A stretch of DNA of 35,352 nucleotides. Origin: a virus. Under the pieces are notes generated by a model. That model was not told the origin of the DNA, did not search any database, and saw only the letters and a list, made by a program, of their open reading frames with translations. Position 1 is the first letter of the stretch; the number at the start of each line of letters is the position of its first letter. Shown here in pieces: positions 1 through 6,922 of the stretch. The position numbers and the translations under genes are program-made. The DNA lies in IMG/VR virus record IMGVR_UViG_3300045738_000731, positions 1 to 35,352 of that record. The stretch is one strand, 5' to 3'.

Positions 1-127
1 GCTGCCCCCCATGTCGGGAAAACGAAACCCCGCGTGGGGTCAGTGACACGGAGGTCGAAACGCACAGATTCATCGCCGTTTTCCAGTTTTTTCGAGAGCC
101 ACTCGATCATCGCCACCGCATCCACTT
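1..127. repeat. Terminal direct repeat, left copy (assembly overlap of a circular genome)
   Basis: Bases 1-127 are identical to 35226-35352. The length of exactly 127 matches the largest k-mer used by common short-read assemblers, so this is most likely an assembly overlap of a circular or circularly permuted molecule and not a biological terminal repeat. An open reading frame continues without a break when the two ends are joined, which supports circular closure. Confidence 0.93.
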
Positions 128-218
128 TCACGTTGGCAAGGATGAATGACGCGGCTTTCTCGTTCGGCGCGAAAACTCGAATTGCATCGCAAAATTCGTA
201 CTCTTTGGGATCTGGCAT
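1..218 (-). CDS. SSB-tailed small protein, N-terminal part (gene continues at 35225-35117)
   Basis: This is the first two thirds of a 108-codon minus-strand gene that crosses the circular junction; the rest is at 35225-35117. The ATG at 218-216 overlaps the TAA of the previous gene (TAATG) and has GGAG eight bases upstream. The joined protein begins MPDPKEYEFCDAI, has a helix plus mixed strand region, a motif NTWKPKPRG near residue 80, and ends GPDDDIAF. That acidic tip ending in Phe closely resembles the C-terminal tip of bacterial single-stranded DNA-binding proteins (DDDIPF in E. coli), which recruits repair and replication partners. The protein is shorter than a typical SSB and I do not recognise an OB fold. 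It sits two genes downstream of an ERF annealing protein, as phage SSBs often do. SSB-like function is inferred from tail and context. Confidence 0.85.
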   Translation of the reverse strand, partial: MPDPKEYEFCDAIRVFAPNEKAASFILANVKVDAVAMIEWLSKKLENGDESVRFDLRVTDPTRGFVFPTWGA

Positions 219-637
219 TAGATATTCTCCGTGGACTGAATGGGTGGCCCCAGCTTACGGCGTATTCGCCGTTCGATGATCTCAAGAAGCTCAGGGCTGT
301 CAGCGACGAGTTCGTCAGCTAACCAAGGACAAAAAGAATTATTGACACGTTTCTTGTGAGCGTCAGAGTCCACCCACGCTCTTACTGAAAACCGTTTCTC
401 TCTCATGTGAAGCGCGAACAGGGCCGCACCCCTAAGCTGAGTAAACAGGAGTTGTCCCTCCTCACTTAGGAAAAACTCAACAAACTTTTGTGGACGAGAA
501 TCCGAGGTACGATACGGATCTGCGAGCGGTCCCGTAGGCGGTGGTGGTGGCTCATCGAACAAATTCGCCTGATCCGGATCAACCACTTCCTCGCGGCGCG
601 ATGGCGAATCGTTCTGGTCGCCGGGATCGACGGCCAT
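218..637 (-). CDS. Hypothetical protein, conserved-phage-type, proline-rich linker
   Basis: The product is 139 aa from the ATG at 637, chosen because GAGG lies six bases upstream; a GTG at 649 overlapping the stop of the ERF gene (GTGA) is the alternative and adds four residues. The N-terminal third is acidic and low complexity with a run of prolines (DEPPPPP). The C-terminal part (about residues 50-135) is a compact alpha/beta region with KRFSVRAWVD and VNNSFCPWLADEL, ending in a basic helix. This arrangement recalls small uncharacterised proteins seen beside phage recombination genes, but I cannot name a family. The gene is translationally coupled on both sides, between the ERF annealing protein and the SSB-tailed protein, so a role in DNA metabolism is likely but unproven. 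Confidence 0.8.
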   Translation of the reverse strand: MAVDPGDQNDSPSRREEVVDPDQANLFDEPPPPPTGPLADPYRTSDSRPQKFVEFFLSEEGQLLFTQLRGAALFALHMREKRFSVRAWVDSDAHKKRVNNSFCPWLADELVADSPELLEIIERRIRRKLGPPIQSTENI

Positions 638-645
638 ATTATACC

Positions 646-1326
646 TCACGGTGTCGCTGCCTTGAGAAGATTGCCGAGGTACAGGCTCGCGGCCTGAACA
701 CGCTCAATCGGCGTCTTGTTCTTGGCACCGCCGCCTCTCTTCGTTACCACGGTCTTCGCGAGGGCGATGTGCCTGGCCTCAATGGTCCCGTCTTCTTCGC
801 AGGAAGAGATCATAAATTCCAACTCGTTGAGTGCAAAAACGAGTTCGGCCTCCACCTTCACCGGATCCTTCTTCGCGAACGCAGCCTTCGACTTCTTCTT
901 CTTGGGCTTCGCCTTCGGTGCCTGGGCGGTCGCCTCGTTGCCATCATCATCGTCGGATAGACCGATAGAAATTCCAAGACACGCTTGCGTGGTGTACCTC
1001 CTTAAGTAAGAAATTGCGGACCCGTATCCATGCGCCGTGTTCGCCTGAAGCGGGATCGATGCCGGGGGCAGCAGAATCCATTCGCCAGATTCGTGAAGGA
1101 TCAAGGTGCTCATGGTCACGGTTCCTTCCCCTTCTCCCGGGAATTGGGTGAGGGCCAAGCCATGCTTCGCGAGGGCCGGCTTCGCCACCTCCAAGACCGC
1201 ACTCAGGTCCGCGTACTGGGACTTGAAGTGCGCGTTCTCCTGGTTCTTCAGCGCCTTGCCTACGTCGGCTTGAGCGCCTACTAGAGCCTTGCTGATGTTC
1301 TTAATCTCTTCGGACATTTCAATCAT
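646..1326 (-). CDS. erf: ERF-family single-strand annealing protein
   Basis: The 226-aa product matches the ERF superfamily (P22 Essential Recombination Function), which anneals complementary single strands during recombination and genome circularisation. Signature parts: a helical N terminus, NAHFKSQYADLSAVLEVAKPAL (about residues 31-52), a beta hairpin TMSTLILHESGEW (71-83), and the family block HGYGSAISYLRRYTTQACLGI (about 99-119) followed by an acidic stretch SDDDDGNEA. After that comes a lysine-rich linker (about 139-148) and a separate helical C-terminal domain. The start at 1326 has AGGAG nine bases upstream and overlaps the end of the HTH gene by eight bases. The gene shares its operon with an SSB-tailed protein and, further downstream, a RecE-like exonuclease, so the phage carries a two-component exonuclease/annealase system. 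Confidence 0.93.
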   Translation of the reverse strand: MIEMSEEIKNISKALVGAQADVGKALKNQENAHFKSQYADLSAVLEVAKPALAKHGLALTQFPGEGEGTVTMSTLILHESGEWILLPPASIPLQANTAHGYGSAISYLRRYTTQACLGISIGLSDDDDGNEATAQAPKAKPKKKKSKAAFAKKDPVKVEAELVFALNELEFMISSCEEDGTIEARHIALAKTVVTKRGGGAKNKTPIERVQAASLYLGNLLKAATP

Positions 1327-1567
1327 CGTCTTCTTCTCCTGCTGGTGGTGTTGGTTGGTTTTCGATCAACGGCTGCGGCGACAGCATTCGCTTGACGAGA
1401 ATGGGAATCGGGGTGGCCCCCCTCCTCCACTTGTGCACGGTCGAGGGGCACCGGAAGAGAAAGTCCTCCGCGTAACGCGTGACCCCCCTGCCGTCTGCCC
1501 TGATCGCGGCCTCGAGAAGCTCGATCGCGGGATCGCCCGAGTGCTTTCCTGGTGGCTTTTCGCTCAT
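1319..1567 (-). CDS. Cro/YdaS-like helix-turn-helix protein
   Basis: A protein of 82 aa. Residues about 15-60 look like a small Cro/XRE-type DNA-binding domain: ELLEAAIRADGRGVTRYAED forms helix 1 and 2, FRCPSTVHKWRRG the turn and recognition helix, and TPIPILVKRML the closing helix. The C-terminal tail is proline-rich and very acidic (EEDDD) and probably disordered. The start has GGAGG four to five bases upstream and overlaps the previous stop (ATGA). The gene lies second in the leftward operon, next to the divergent control region 1873-2143, as expected for a phage regulator. It is a candidate for the protein that binds the palindromes at 1889-1904 or 2076-2089. No repressor with a peptidase domain is present. 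Confidence 0.75.
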   Translation of the reverse strand: MSEKPPGKHSGDPAIELLEAAIRADGRGVTRYAEDFLFRCPSTVHKWRRGATPIPILVKRMLSPQPLIENQPTPPAGEEDDD

Positions 1568-1872
1568 ATGTCCTCCGAAGAGAGTGGGCCGGGATCATAC
1601 TTCCGGCGCAACCATTTCCTTCGTTCCTCATCCTCTGACACATGGCGTTCCCATTGGCCCTCATGCGCTTTGCATATCGGGACGCCCATCTTCTTGATCC
1701 GATCCGGCGAAACATGGCGAGAGCACTGGTCGCCTTTTTTTCGAGCGGCCTCGCGATGCGATGAATACTCACTTGCCTTTCGCACCGTTTTCTCCACCGT
1801 GCAGATGCACCTCCCCCAACCTCTCCCGCTGGGTCCGGTAAAATTTTGGCGATCACCGTGGATTTTAGTCAT
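1564..1872 (-). CDS. Small Cys/His-rich protein, first gene of leftward operon
   Basis: Product of 102 aa, basic, with possible metal ligands: C.C near residues 22-24, then C50, H53, C67 and H70 (GDQCSRHVSPDRIKKMGVPI followed by CKAHEGQ). The Cys/His spacing in the middle looks like a small zinc-binding module, but no family is recognised. The ribosome site is strong (GGAGGGGAG seven bases before the ATG at 1872). The gene opens the leftward early operon and ends by overlapping the HTH gene (ATGA). An overlapping frame of 177 codons exists here but lacks a comparable start signal. Confidence 0.7.
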   Translation of the reverse strand: MTKIHGDRQNFTGPSGRGWGRCICTVEKTVRKASEYSSHREAARKKGDQCSRHVSPDRIKKMGVPICKAHEGQWERHVSEDEERRKWLRRKYDPGPLSSEDI

Positions 1873-1888
1873 ATTTTGCTCCCCTCCA

Positions 1889-1907
1889 ATTGTCCACGGT
1901 CAATCTA
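1889..1907 (-). promoter_or_regulatory. Candidate leftward early promoter with overlapping dyad operator
   Basis: On the minus strand TTGACC (complement of 1926-1931) lies 18 bases before TAGATT (complement of 1902-1907), a reasonable sigma-70 pair ahead of the gene at 1872. An imperfect dyad, ATTGTCCACGGTCAAT at 1889-1904 (pattern ATTGnCCnnGGnCAAT), overlaps the -10 box and would be well placed for repression by the HTH protein. This is inference from sequence pattern only. Confidence 0.4.
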
Positions 1908-2070
1908 CGCTCTGCCTCCCCACTCGGTCAAGTGTCGAATGCCACTAGTATCTGACACACATCGGTGGCAGAATGCTGCCGATTATTGGCATAACTTCGC
2001 AGTTTCCCCAAGGAAAAATGTGTTACACCTCAACGACTTACGCCATTCGGGGTAATTTAGCCACTCTATA

Positions 2071-2090
2071 TACTGGTGTCATATGACACA
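2071..2090 (+). promoter_or_regulatory. Palindromic operator, copy 1 (shared with 24278-24297)
   Basis: The sequence TACTGGTGTCATATGACACA contains the perfect 14-bp palindrome GTGTCATATGACAC (2076-2089). It lies 54 bases before the first gene of the plus-strand operon. A 20-base copy with one mismatch precedes the only other plus-strand gene. TATACT at 2069-2074 could be a -10 box; alternatively ATGACA (2083-2088) and TATGAA (2107-2112) form a promoter with 18-base spacing, placing the palindrome over the -35 region. Either way the palindrome overlaps promoter elements. Confidence 0.6.
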
Positions 2091-2143
2091 GGGCTGTAGA
2101 TTGGGGTATGAAAAACAACCTAGACGCGAGGAGGAACTAAACC

Positions 2144-2335
2144 ATGTGTCTTTTTACTGACGACGACATCGAACAGGCCCACTACGAACAGCAAGGCCGT
2201 GAGCGTGACGCCCTGACAGAGGAAGAGCGGGCCGAGCAAGACGCCCAGGCCCTGGCCGATCACCTGGCCGAAGAGGAAAGGTGGAGAGTAGCGCGGATAC
2301 TAGAGGACCGTCGTAATCCCAAGCGAGGAAGGTGA
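2144..2335 (+). CDS. Small acidic hypothetical protein, first gene of plus-strand operon
   Basis: A 63-aa product, highly charged, with a long predicted helix rich in Glu, Asp, Arg and Gln (TEEERAEQDAQALADHLAEE). No family recognised. The start ATG at 2144 has GAGGAGG nine bases upstream. It is the first of four tightly spaced plus-strand genes behind the palindromic operator at 2071-2090. Its orientation is opposite to nearly all other genes in the genome, which fits an independently regulated early or accessory function. Confidence 0.75.
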   Translation: MCLFTDDDIEQAHYEQQGRERDALTEEERAEQDAQALADHLAEEERWRVARILEDRRNPKRGR

Positions 2336-2339
2336 CACC

Positions 2340-2681
2340 ATGAGCGACCTACAGATCAGCATCATCTCTGATAAAGAAGCTGAATGCCCTGAGTACCCTT
2401 CCCCTTGGGACGTAGGTGATCGGGTGGTGGTGGGGCGAGGGGACTTGAGAGGCGACAACTGGTGCGGTGGGACGATGGAAAGCGACCAAGCAGAGCCTGT
2501 TCTGATCATTGATAAATGGTGGGATTACGAATGCGGATGGCGTTACCGTGCCACCCTGCTGGCACCCCCAGAGATCACTGCCACCAACCCACACTACTTG
2601 GGTGATGGAAGAGGGCGAGGTTGGTGGTTCAGTGAGTTTGGCGTCGGATTCACCTTCAGTCGCAAGCAGAGGAGGGCCTGA
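2340..2681 (+). CDS. Hypothetical protein, Trp/Gly-rich, second gene of plus-strand operon
   Basis: A 113-aa product starting four bases after the previous stop, with GGAAGG about eight bases upstream of the ATG. The sequence is rich in Trp, Gly and Tyr (DKWWDYECGWRYRATLLAPP, GRGWWFSEFGVGF), suggesting a small beta-barrel or SH3-like fold; PWDVGDRVVVGRG near residues 22-34 fits a strand typical of such folds. No family is recognised. Its stop overlaps the next start (TGATG). Confidence 0.75.
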   Translation: MSDLQISIISDKEAECPEYPSPWDVGDRVVVGRGDLRGDNWCGGTMESDQAEPVLIIDKWWDYECGWRYRATLLAPPEITATNPHYLGDGRGRGWWFSEFGVGFTFSRKQRRA

Positions 2682-2869
2682 TGAAACTGATTTTCGATTT
2701 CGTAGGCGGGAGCAAAGAGAGGAACAAGCGGGTAGAGGACGCTATGCGAAAAGAATTGGCGAAGCTGGGCACCGATCCCTATCGGACGCCCGAGCAGAAG
2801 CAGCGCGAGGCCGATATGGACAGAGAGCTTGAAGACAACATCGCTGAACAGTACGAGGACGACGAGTGA
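2681..2869 (+). CDS. Small charged hypothetical protein, third gene of plus-strand operon
   Basis: A 62-aa product starting at an ATG that overlaps the previous stop (TGATG), with GGAGGG a few bases upstream. After a short hydrophobic start (MKLIFDFVGG) it is a helical, highly charged protein with an acidic C terminus (NIAEQYEDDE). No family recognised. Its stop overlaps the GTG of the following small membrane protein gene. Confidence 0.7.
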   Translation: MKLIFDFVGGSKERNKRVEDAMRKELAKLGTDPYRTPEQKQREADMDRELEDNIAEQYEDDE

Positions 2870-2976
2870 GCGGGTACAATGAGGTGGGGTTCGCCATAAC
2901 CGTGTTGTGCATCGCAGGGGTCGTACTCTGCATCACGGTGGCTCTTGAGTACCTCTCAGAGAAGCGCGATCTTTGA
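2866..2976 (+). CDS. 36-aa single-pass membrane protein, last gene of plus-strand operon
   Basis: A 37-codon frame begins with GTG overlapping the TGA of the previous gene (GTGA) and has GAGG seven bases upstream. The product MSGYNEVG is followed by a hydrophobic span of about 20 residues (FAITVLCIAGVVLCITVALE) and a short charged tail ending EKRDL. It reads as a small inner-membrane protein with one transmembrane helix. The coupled start, ribosome site and clear membrane segment support it as real although it is very short. A terminator-like hairpin follows at 3087-3121. Its function is unknown. Confidence 0.6.
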   Translation: MSGYNEVGFAITVLCIAGVVLCITVALEYLSEKRDL

Positions 2977-3086
2977 GGTACATCTGACAGGTCAGGAGCG
3001 GGGAAGTTGCACCGCCGAGAGGTTCGCGTCGGTCGCCTCCCCGGGTAGTCAGTCCGGACCCGACAAGTTTCGACGCGACCAGAGGA

Positions 3087-3127
3087 AGCAGGGTCTGGGG
3101 CTAACGCCTCTAGGCCCTGCTTTCGTA
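3087..3127 (+). terminator. Hairpin terminator between convergent operons
   Basis: AGCAGGG (3087-3093) pairs with CCCTGCT (3115-3121), and an inner stem of GGGGC with GCCTC extends it; TTTCGT follows. It lies downstream of the plus-strand operon and also faces the end of the leftward late operon, so it may act in both directions. The U-tract is short, so strength is uncertain. I see no gene in 2977-3222. Confidence 0.55.
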
Positions 3128-3222
3128 TAAAAACCACCCACACTAGACCCCTCGGACATACGCCAAGGCCCGTTAGACGCGATCTGAGAGCCTCGTTTTT
3201 CGGGGGATCGGGCCAGAACGGC

Positions 3223-3846
3223 CTATTTGGTGACCACCACCCCGATCGCGAACCCGACAGCGGCCATCCACCAATCGGCTTTGAGCCGTAGCCCGAAGCT
3301 AGGCTGCATAGACGAGCGCAGAGCTGCGATCTGACCGACCATGATCGTGGTGTTTGCCTCATGTTCCGCGATGACGGCCTGAAGCCCCAACACCAACTCG
3401 GTCGCCCGCACAGCACGAAACTGTTCCGCAGCCGTCAGCCTACGCTCGACTTCGACCACCTCCTCCAGCGCAGCGATCTGGACTTCGTAGCTTTCGACCA
3501 CCGCATCCAACTCCACAACTTGTACGGAGTCGAGGGACGCTCTCAGGCTCGCTGACAGCGCCTCAGAACGCTCTCGCGCTTCCTCGCGGCTACGGGTGAG
3601 TCTAGCGACCTCACGCTCGGCCTGGAGCCTCTGGATGGTAACCGCCGAATCTGCCGCCGCGAGTGCTTCGGTCAGCGAATCGGCGTGGACCCCCGCAGAG
3701 TCCAGAACGAGTTGCTGTGTCTCAAGCCTCGACTCGGCGTCATCCGCGATGCCGCGCCAGTAGCTCGCTTGGGAACTCTGCTGTACGAAAACCGCCAAAG
3801 CGCCTACGACGGCTAGTCCAACCCAGACCCAAGGCGAGATTCTCAT
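3223..3846 (-). CDS. Spanin-like coiled-coil membrane protein
   Basis: Product of 207 aa from the ATG at 3846, which overlaps the previous stop (ATGA); an in-frame GTG three codons upstream is less likely. It has an N-terminal membrane anchor (WVWVGLAVVGALAVFVQQ, residues 6-23), a long alpha-helical coiled coil rich in Ala, Glu, Arg and Leu (about 30-180), and a C-terminal hydrophobic segment (WWMAAVGFAIGVVVTK). Together with its place at the end of the lysis block after a holin and endolysin, this suggests a spanin or i-spanin-like protein that disrupts the outer membrane. No lipobox is seen, so a classical u-spanin is not supported. It is the last gene of the late operon. Confidence 0.6.
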   Translation of the reverse strand: MRISPWVWVGLAVVGALAVFVQQSSQASYWRGIADDAESRLETQQLVLDSAGVHADSLTEALAAADSAVTIQRLQAEREVARLTRSREEARERSEALSASLRASLDSVQVVELDAVVESYEVQIAALEEVVEVERRLTAAEQFRAVRATELVLGLQAVIAEHEANTTIMVGQIAALRSSMQPSFGLRLKADWWMAAVGFAIGVVVTK

Positions 3847-4124
3847 CCGAACCACACTGATTTCATTCTTTCAGTTTCTGCTTTGTGCTTCCGGTCCCAT
3901 TCTGATACGCCATCTGGGTGGTCAGGATGACGCTCTGGCGTGAAACACTTCATGCAACGCACTTCTTTGGTCTTTATGCTGTACCAGACCATCCCACAGC
4001 TTGTTGCCCGACAAAGCGAACATGGGCCTTGGGCACGAAACTTTGTATTCATAAAATTTCTGACGTTGACCCACTCTTCCTCGCCCATTGGGCCGTATAC
4101 AGTTTTCCACCCATGGCTCACCAT
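3843..4124 (-). CDS. Small zinc-ribbon-like hypothetical protein
   Basis: A 93-aa product with two Cys pairs: CSLC followed by a further Cys (residues about 35-43), and VRCMKC (about 56-60). The spacing fits one small zinc ribbon. The rest is basic and aromatic with no membrane segment. The start at 4124 has GAGGG about ten bases upstream, and the gene ends by overlapping the spanin-like gene. It lies in the lysis block but shows no lysis hallmark; its role is unknown. Confidence 0.65.
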   Translation of the reverse strand: MVSHGWKTVYGPMGEEEWVNVRNFMNTKFRAQGPCSLCRATSCGMVWYSIKTKEVRCMKCFTPERHPDHPDGVSEWDRKHKAETERMKSVWFG

Positions 4125-4137
4125 CTAGACGCGTCCC

Positions 4138-4371
4138 TCATAGTTTCCATGCCTCGCTGTCCTCTTCCCACCCTGGCCTCACGCCGTCGAGCCGGTAAAG
4201 CTCGCTAGGATCATCCACGAATTCTGGCATAGCGAGGTGGCGATCTTCGGTCGAATAAACCGTCACACACTCGCCTGTTTCGGAGTTTTCGTATGTGTCG
4301 CCGCAGGGATGATCTGGCTGGTCGCCACCCACGCGACAACCGCCGCCGATATTTTCCCACCCCTTAGCCAT
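4138..4371 (-). CDS. Small acidic hypothetical protein in lysis block
   Basis: A 77-aa product from the ATG at 4371, chosen because GGGG lies five bases upstream and the start overlaps the endolysin stop; a longer frame to 4404 exists. It is rich in Asp, Glu, Gly and Trp, with three Cys in the first half (GGGCRVGG, HPCGD, GECVTVYS). No signal peptide or membrane segment is seen. It is not recognised. Confidence 0.65.
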   Translation of the reverse strand: MAKGWENIGGGCRVGGDQPDHPCGDTYENSETGECVTVYSTEDRHLAMPEFVDDPSELYRLDGVRPGWEEDSEAWKL

Positions 4372-4840
4372 TGCTACCCCAACGGGCTGGTGCTTCACGG
4401 CCAATCATGCCCCTCACATCAAGATGCGTAAAGGACCTGTAACGACCGATCCCAAACTGATCGCTGTCGGGGTGCCGTTCCAAAATGTCGGCCACCTCGT
4501 CCGGGGTGAATCCAGCTTTGACGACATCGGCTGCACCACAGGTCATGTGCATCGACCGAACAACTCCACCGATACGGTGATTATATGAGGAATCGCGATA
4601 CCAAGAATTCACGCGCACGGCCATCGGTCTGACCGCCGCTCGGAGATCGCACAGCACACGACAGAGTAGGATCGCGTTGGGAATTAGGTCCGGTGGTGGT
4701 GCCCTAAGCTGATGGGGTTTGTAAAGTGCTGTTGCGGGGGCCTCTCGCCCCATATCGCAAATCTCAAGCGGATGGAAGTTGTCGATGTTGGCAGCGTCTA
4801 GGGCCTCGCCGCACACCTCAATCCATTCACTTCTCGTCAT
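4364..4840 (-). CDS. Endolysin, M15-family zinc peptidase
   Basis: The 158-aa product belongs to the M15 peptidase group (D-Ala-D-Ala carboxypeptidase-like; VanY/M15_3), which cleaves peptidoglycan peptide cross-links. The zinc-binding pattern is visible: SMHMTCGAADV (residues 96-106, ligands H98 and D105) and THLDVRG (ligand H139). The preceding RVNSWYRDSSYNHRIGG is the usual substrate-groove segment. No signal peptide or SAR domain is present, so export would depend on the holin just upstream. The start at 4840 overlaps the holin stop by 14 bases. Confidence 0.88.
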   Translation of the reverse strand: MTRSEWIEVCGEALDAANIDNFHPLEICDMGREAPATALYKPHQLRAPPPDLIPNAILLCRVLCDLRAAVRPMAVRVNSWYRDSSYNHRIGGVVRSMHMTCGAADVVKAGFTPDEVADILERHPDSDQFGIGRYRSFTHLDVRGMIGREAPARWGSNG

Positions 4841-5144
4841 CGCGAAACGCTGGGTCGTTGTCGAGGAGCTTGGGTCTGCGCGGCTCCCTGGTCAGCGATG
4901 CACCGATACCGCTCGCTATCGCACCGATCTGCGGCAGGATGTACTGAGCGATCCTGGGACCGGCAGTCCACGCGAGGAGGCCGGTGAAGATCGTGCCCAT
5001 GAGTGCGTAGGCTGCGTTCGGGACCTCGGCCCAGAGCAGAGAATCGGCCACGATGATGGCGGCAGTGAACACCAAGGACGCGACCAGCAGGACTCTCGCG
5101 GCTGATGGGTTGCCTTTCTCGTCAGCTAGGATCTGGGAGATCAT
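4827..5144 (-). CDS. Holin-like membrane protein
   Basis: A 105-aa product with hydrophobic segments at about residues 18-38 (VLLVASLVFTAAIIVADSLL) and 45-62 (AYALMGTIFTGLLAWTAG), a third weak one at 65-82, and a charged C-terminal tail (REPRRPKLLDNDPAFRDDEK). Size, topology and position directly before the endolysin make it the likely holin that times lysis by opening the inner membrane. The start overlaps the stop of the 593-aa gene (ATGA) with no good ribosome site, so translation is probably coupled. Confidence 0.7.
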   Translation of the reverse strand: MISQILADEKGNPSAARVLLVASLVFTAAIIVADSLLWAEVPNAAYALMGTIFTGLLAWTAGPRIAQYILPQIGAIASGIGASLTREPRRPKLLDNDPAFRDDEK

Positions 5145-6922
5145 TGGATGAGCCCGAGTTGTCGGAGTTGTTCCCTCACCTGTTCATCGGTGAGGTTGGA
5201 GCTCCGGCGTGAGTCCTCTACCCTTGTGGCATCGGGTTGGGCCTCAAGCGCACGAACAGTTGGTCCCGCTGTGCGCCGTGCCTCGTTGGCCGCATTTACA
5301 GCGGTGACAAAAGGCCGTGCTGTTCGTATGGCCGGCCCAGCAATCGGTGCTGCCGCCCTTACGACGGGGCTCGCAACATTAGCTGCTCTCGCTGCGAGGA
5401 CGGTCCCTTCACCTACCAGGCGCGGACTCGATGACGCTAAATACCCCAGTGCAGGGATATTCCCCTGGAAACCACTAATGAGGGCAGCAGCAGCCGGCGA
5501 ACCAATCCTTGCTTGCCCCACCGGAACACCTGGCCTTAACGCAGACCCCGCAAGTGCGGGCGTCAGTGACGGATCCAACACATTTACATTAGCGGCACGA
5601 TTCCCGAATCCGGTGTTGACCCCATCCTTCAATGCCTGTTGCAATTTCCTCAAGGCGGCTGCTTGCGTATGCCCTGCCATCAGGCCCAAGTCCTTGCCGA
5701 GCTCCTTCTCCAACGTGATCGCTGCCTCATATCCTTCCATGACCGACTTGTACTCAGGATCGACCCTGATGATCTCCCTGCGGAGTTCATTCCGCACGGT
5801 CGAGGTCATAGAGTTTGCTGATCGCCCAGCCCCGGTAGAAGCCTCCCCCATCAGCGCATCAATCTCTTTCTTCAAGATATCCAGATCGTAAACTGAGTTC
5901 CATTCGTTCGACTCGAAGGTATCCATCAATTTGTCGATCTCTCTCAATCGCTGAACCGCAGGAGTGTTTTCACGCAGCACTCGAGCATCCGGAGGCCCAA
6001 CCTCCCACTCCTTGTACAGACCCCGGATCCTCTCTCGAATAGGGGCAAGGTTCACGGTCCTATCGCTCAAGTTCACCATGCCAGTTCGATATGCCGCTCG
6101 CCTCCCCTCGGCCATAGCCGCCATAGCCCTTTCGGCTTGGGCTACAATACCCATATCGATTCGTTGTACATCAGCACCTTTGGCCCGCATCGATTCGAGA
6201 AGAGCCTTGATATCGTCGCCACCCTTCCTCGCCGCATCCCATGCTGCCCTGATTGGTAGAGCGCCCGTACCTGGCGCGATACCCATTACCTCGGCAACCT
6301 TCCCCCCCACCGCTGCCGGGAATCTGGATTGAGCCACCTTACTCACTCCCCGTCCAGTGGCCGTCACGGGATCCATCCAACCCACAGCCCTTTGGGTTTG
6401 CTGTGCCACCCTTCCGACATTGCCACCCGCCCGCACTCCAGCGCCCGTACCTAGTAATAGTACAGCCGCCAGATCGGCAAGTACCCCCGCCGGATCCTCC
6501 CTAAACGAGGTCTTGAACTCATCGAGACCACCATACCTGTTCTTGAAATACTCCCCCATCCCTTTAGCCAATTCTGGATCAGCCGCCGCCTCGCCACTTC
6601 CTGGCCCCAACAAGCCCGCCACCTGACCACCAGGAGCGGCAGATAATCCTCGGCGCAGGGCTTGCATCTGTGGGTTGGAGCGCATTTTGGTGTCGGCCTC
6701 GATATATCCCGGGAGTATACTCACCACACTCCGAGCAACATCGACCAGACTCTCGGCAGTTTGGATTGGATGGCGTATCATCTGCCACAGACTAGCTCCA
6801 ACGTCTTTCAAGGATTCGGGAGTGGTCTCTTTCACCCGTCCCCAATAGGGACCGGCTCCTCGCGGGAACTCGGGATCCTCGCCATTACTGATCAACCCTG
6901 AAACCTGTGGATGCGTAGGCAT
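5141..6922 (-). CDS. Large internal-virion-like protein (593 aa)
   Basis: A 593-aa product with Ala/Gly-rich low-complexity stretches. Near the N terminus is a helical region (SLWQMIRHPIQTAESLVDVA, about 45-64), then GMGEYFKNRYGG (about 121-132) leading into a hydrophobic segment VLADLAAVLLLGTGAGV (about 147-163). This pattern recurs in large phage proteins that travel with the DNA or line the tail. The middle (about 270-440) is helical and charged; the C-terminal half is Ala/Pro-rich and ends TDEQVREQLRQLGLIQ. It is the third of three consecutive large genes between the nozzle and the lysis block, the usual place for podoviral ejection proteins. The role is inferred from position and composition. 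Confidence 0.7.
   Translation of the reverse strand: MPTHPQVSGLISNGEDPEFPRGAGPYWGRVKETTPESLKDVGASLWQMIRHPIQTAESLVDVARSVVSILPGYIEADTKMRSNPQMQALRRGLSAAPGGQVAGLLGPGSGEAAADPELAKGMGEYFKNRYGGLDEFKTSFREDPAGVLADLAAVLLLGTGAGVRAGGNVGRVAQQTQRAVGWMDPVTATGRGVSKVAQSRFPAAVGGKVAEVMGIAPGTGALPIRAAWDAARKGGDDIKALLESMRAKGADVQRIDMGIVAQAERAMAAMAEGRRAAYRTGMVNLSDRTVNLAPIRERIRGLYKEWEVGPPDARVLRENTPAVQRLREIDKLMDTFESNEWNSVYDLDILKKEIDALMGEASTGAGRSANSMTSTVRNELRREIIRVDPEYKSVMEGYEAAITLEKELGKDLGLMAGHTQAAALRKLQQALKDGVNTGFGNRAANVNVLDPSLTPALAGSALRPGVPVGQARIGSPAAAALISGFQGNIPALGYLASSSPRLVGEGTVLAARAANVASPVVRAAAPIAGPAIRTARPFVTAVNAANEARRTAGPTVRALEAQPDATRVEDSRRSSNLTDEQVREQLRQLGLIQ

Noticed and set aside
1323-1856. Minus-strand ORF of 177 codons overlapping the Cys-rich and HTH genes
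   Set aside because: Arg-rich translation with no start signal, whereas the two genes in the other frames have strong ribosome sites and ATGA coupling.
1289-1948. Plus-strand ORF of 219 codons in the early region
   Set aside because: Opposite to three coupled minus-strand genes, runs into the control region, and shows no family-like sequence.
2945-3130. Plus-strand ORF of 61 codons after the small membrane protein
   Set aside because: TTG start inside the 36-aa gene and it reads through the terminator hairpin; no ribosome site.
5148-5891. Plus-strand ORF of 247 codons opposite the 593-aa gene
   Set aside because: Low-complexity Ala/Ser/Pro translation and no ribosome site; it is the antisense shadow of a well supported gene in GC-rich DNA.
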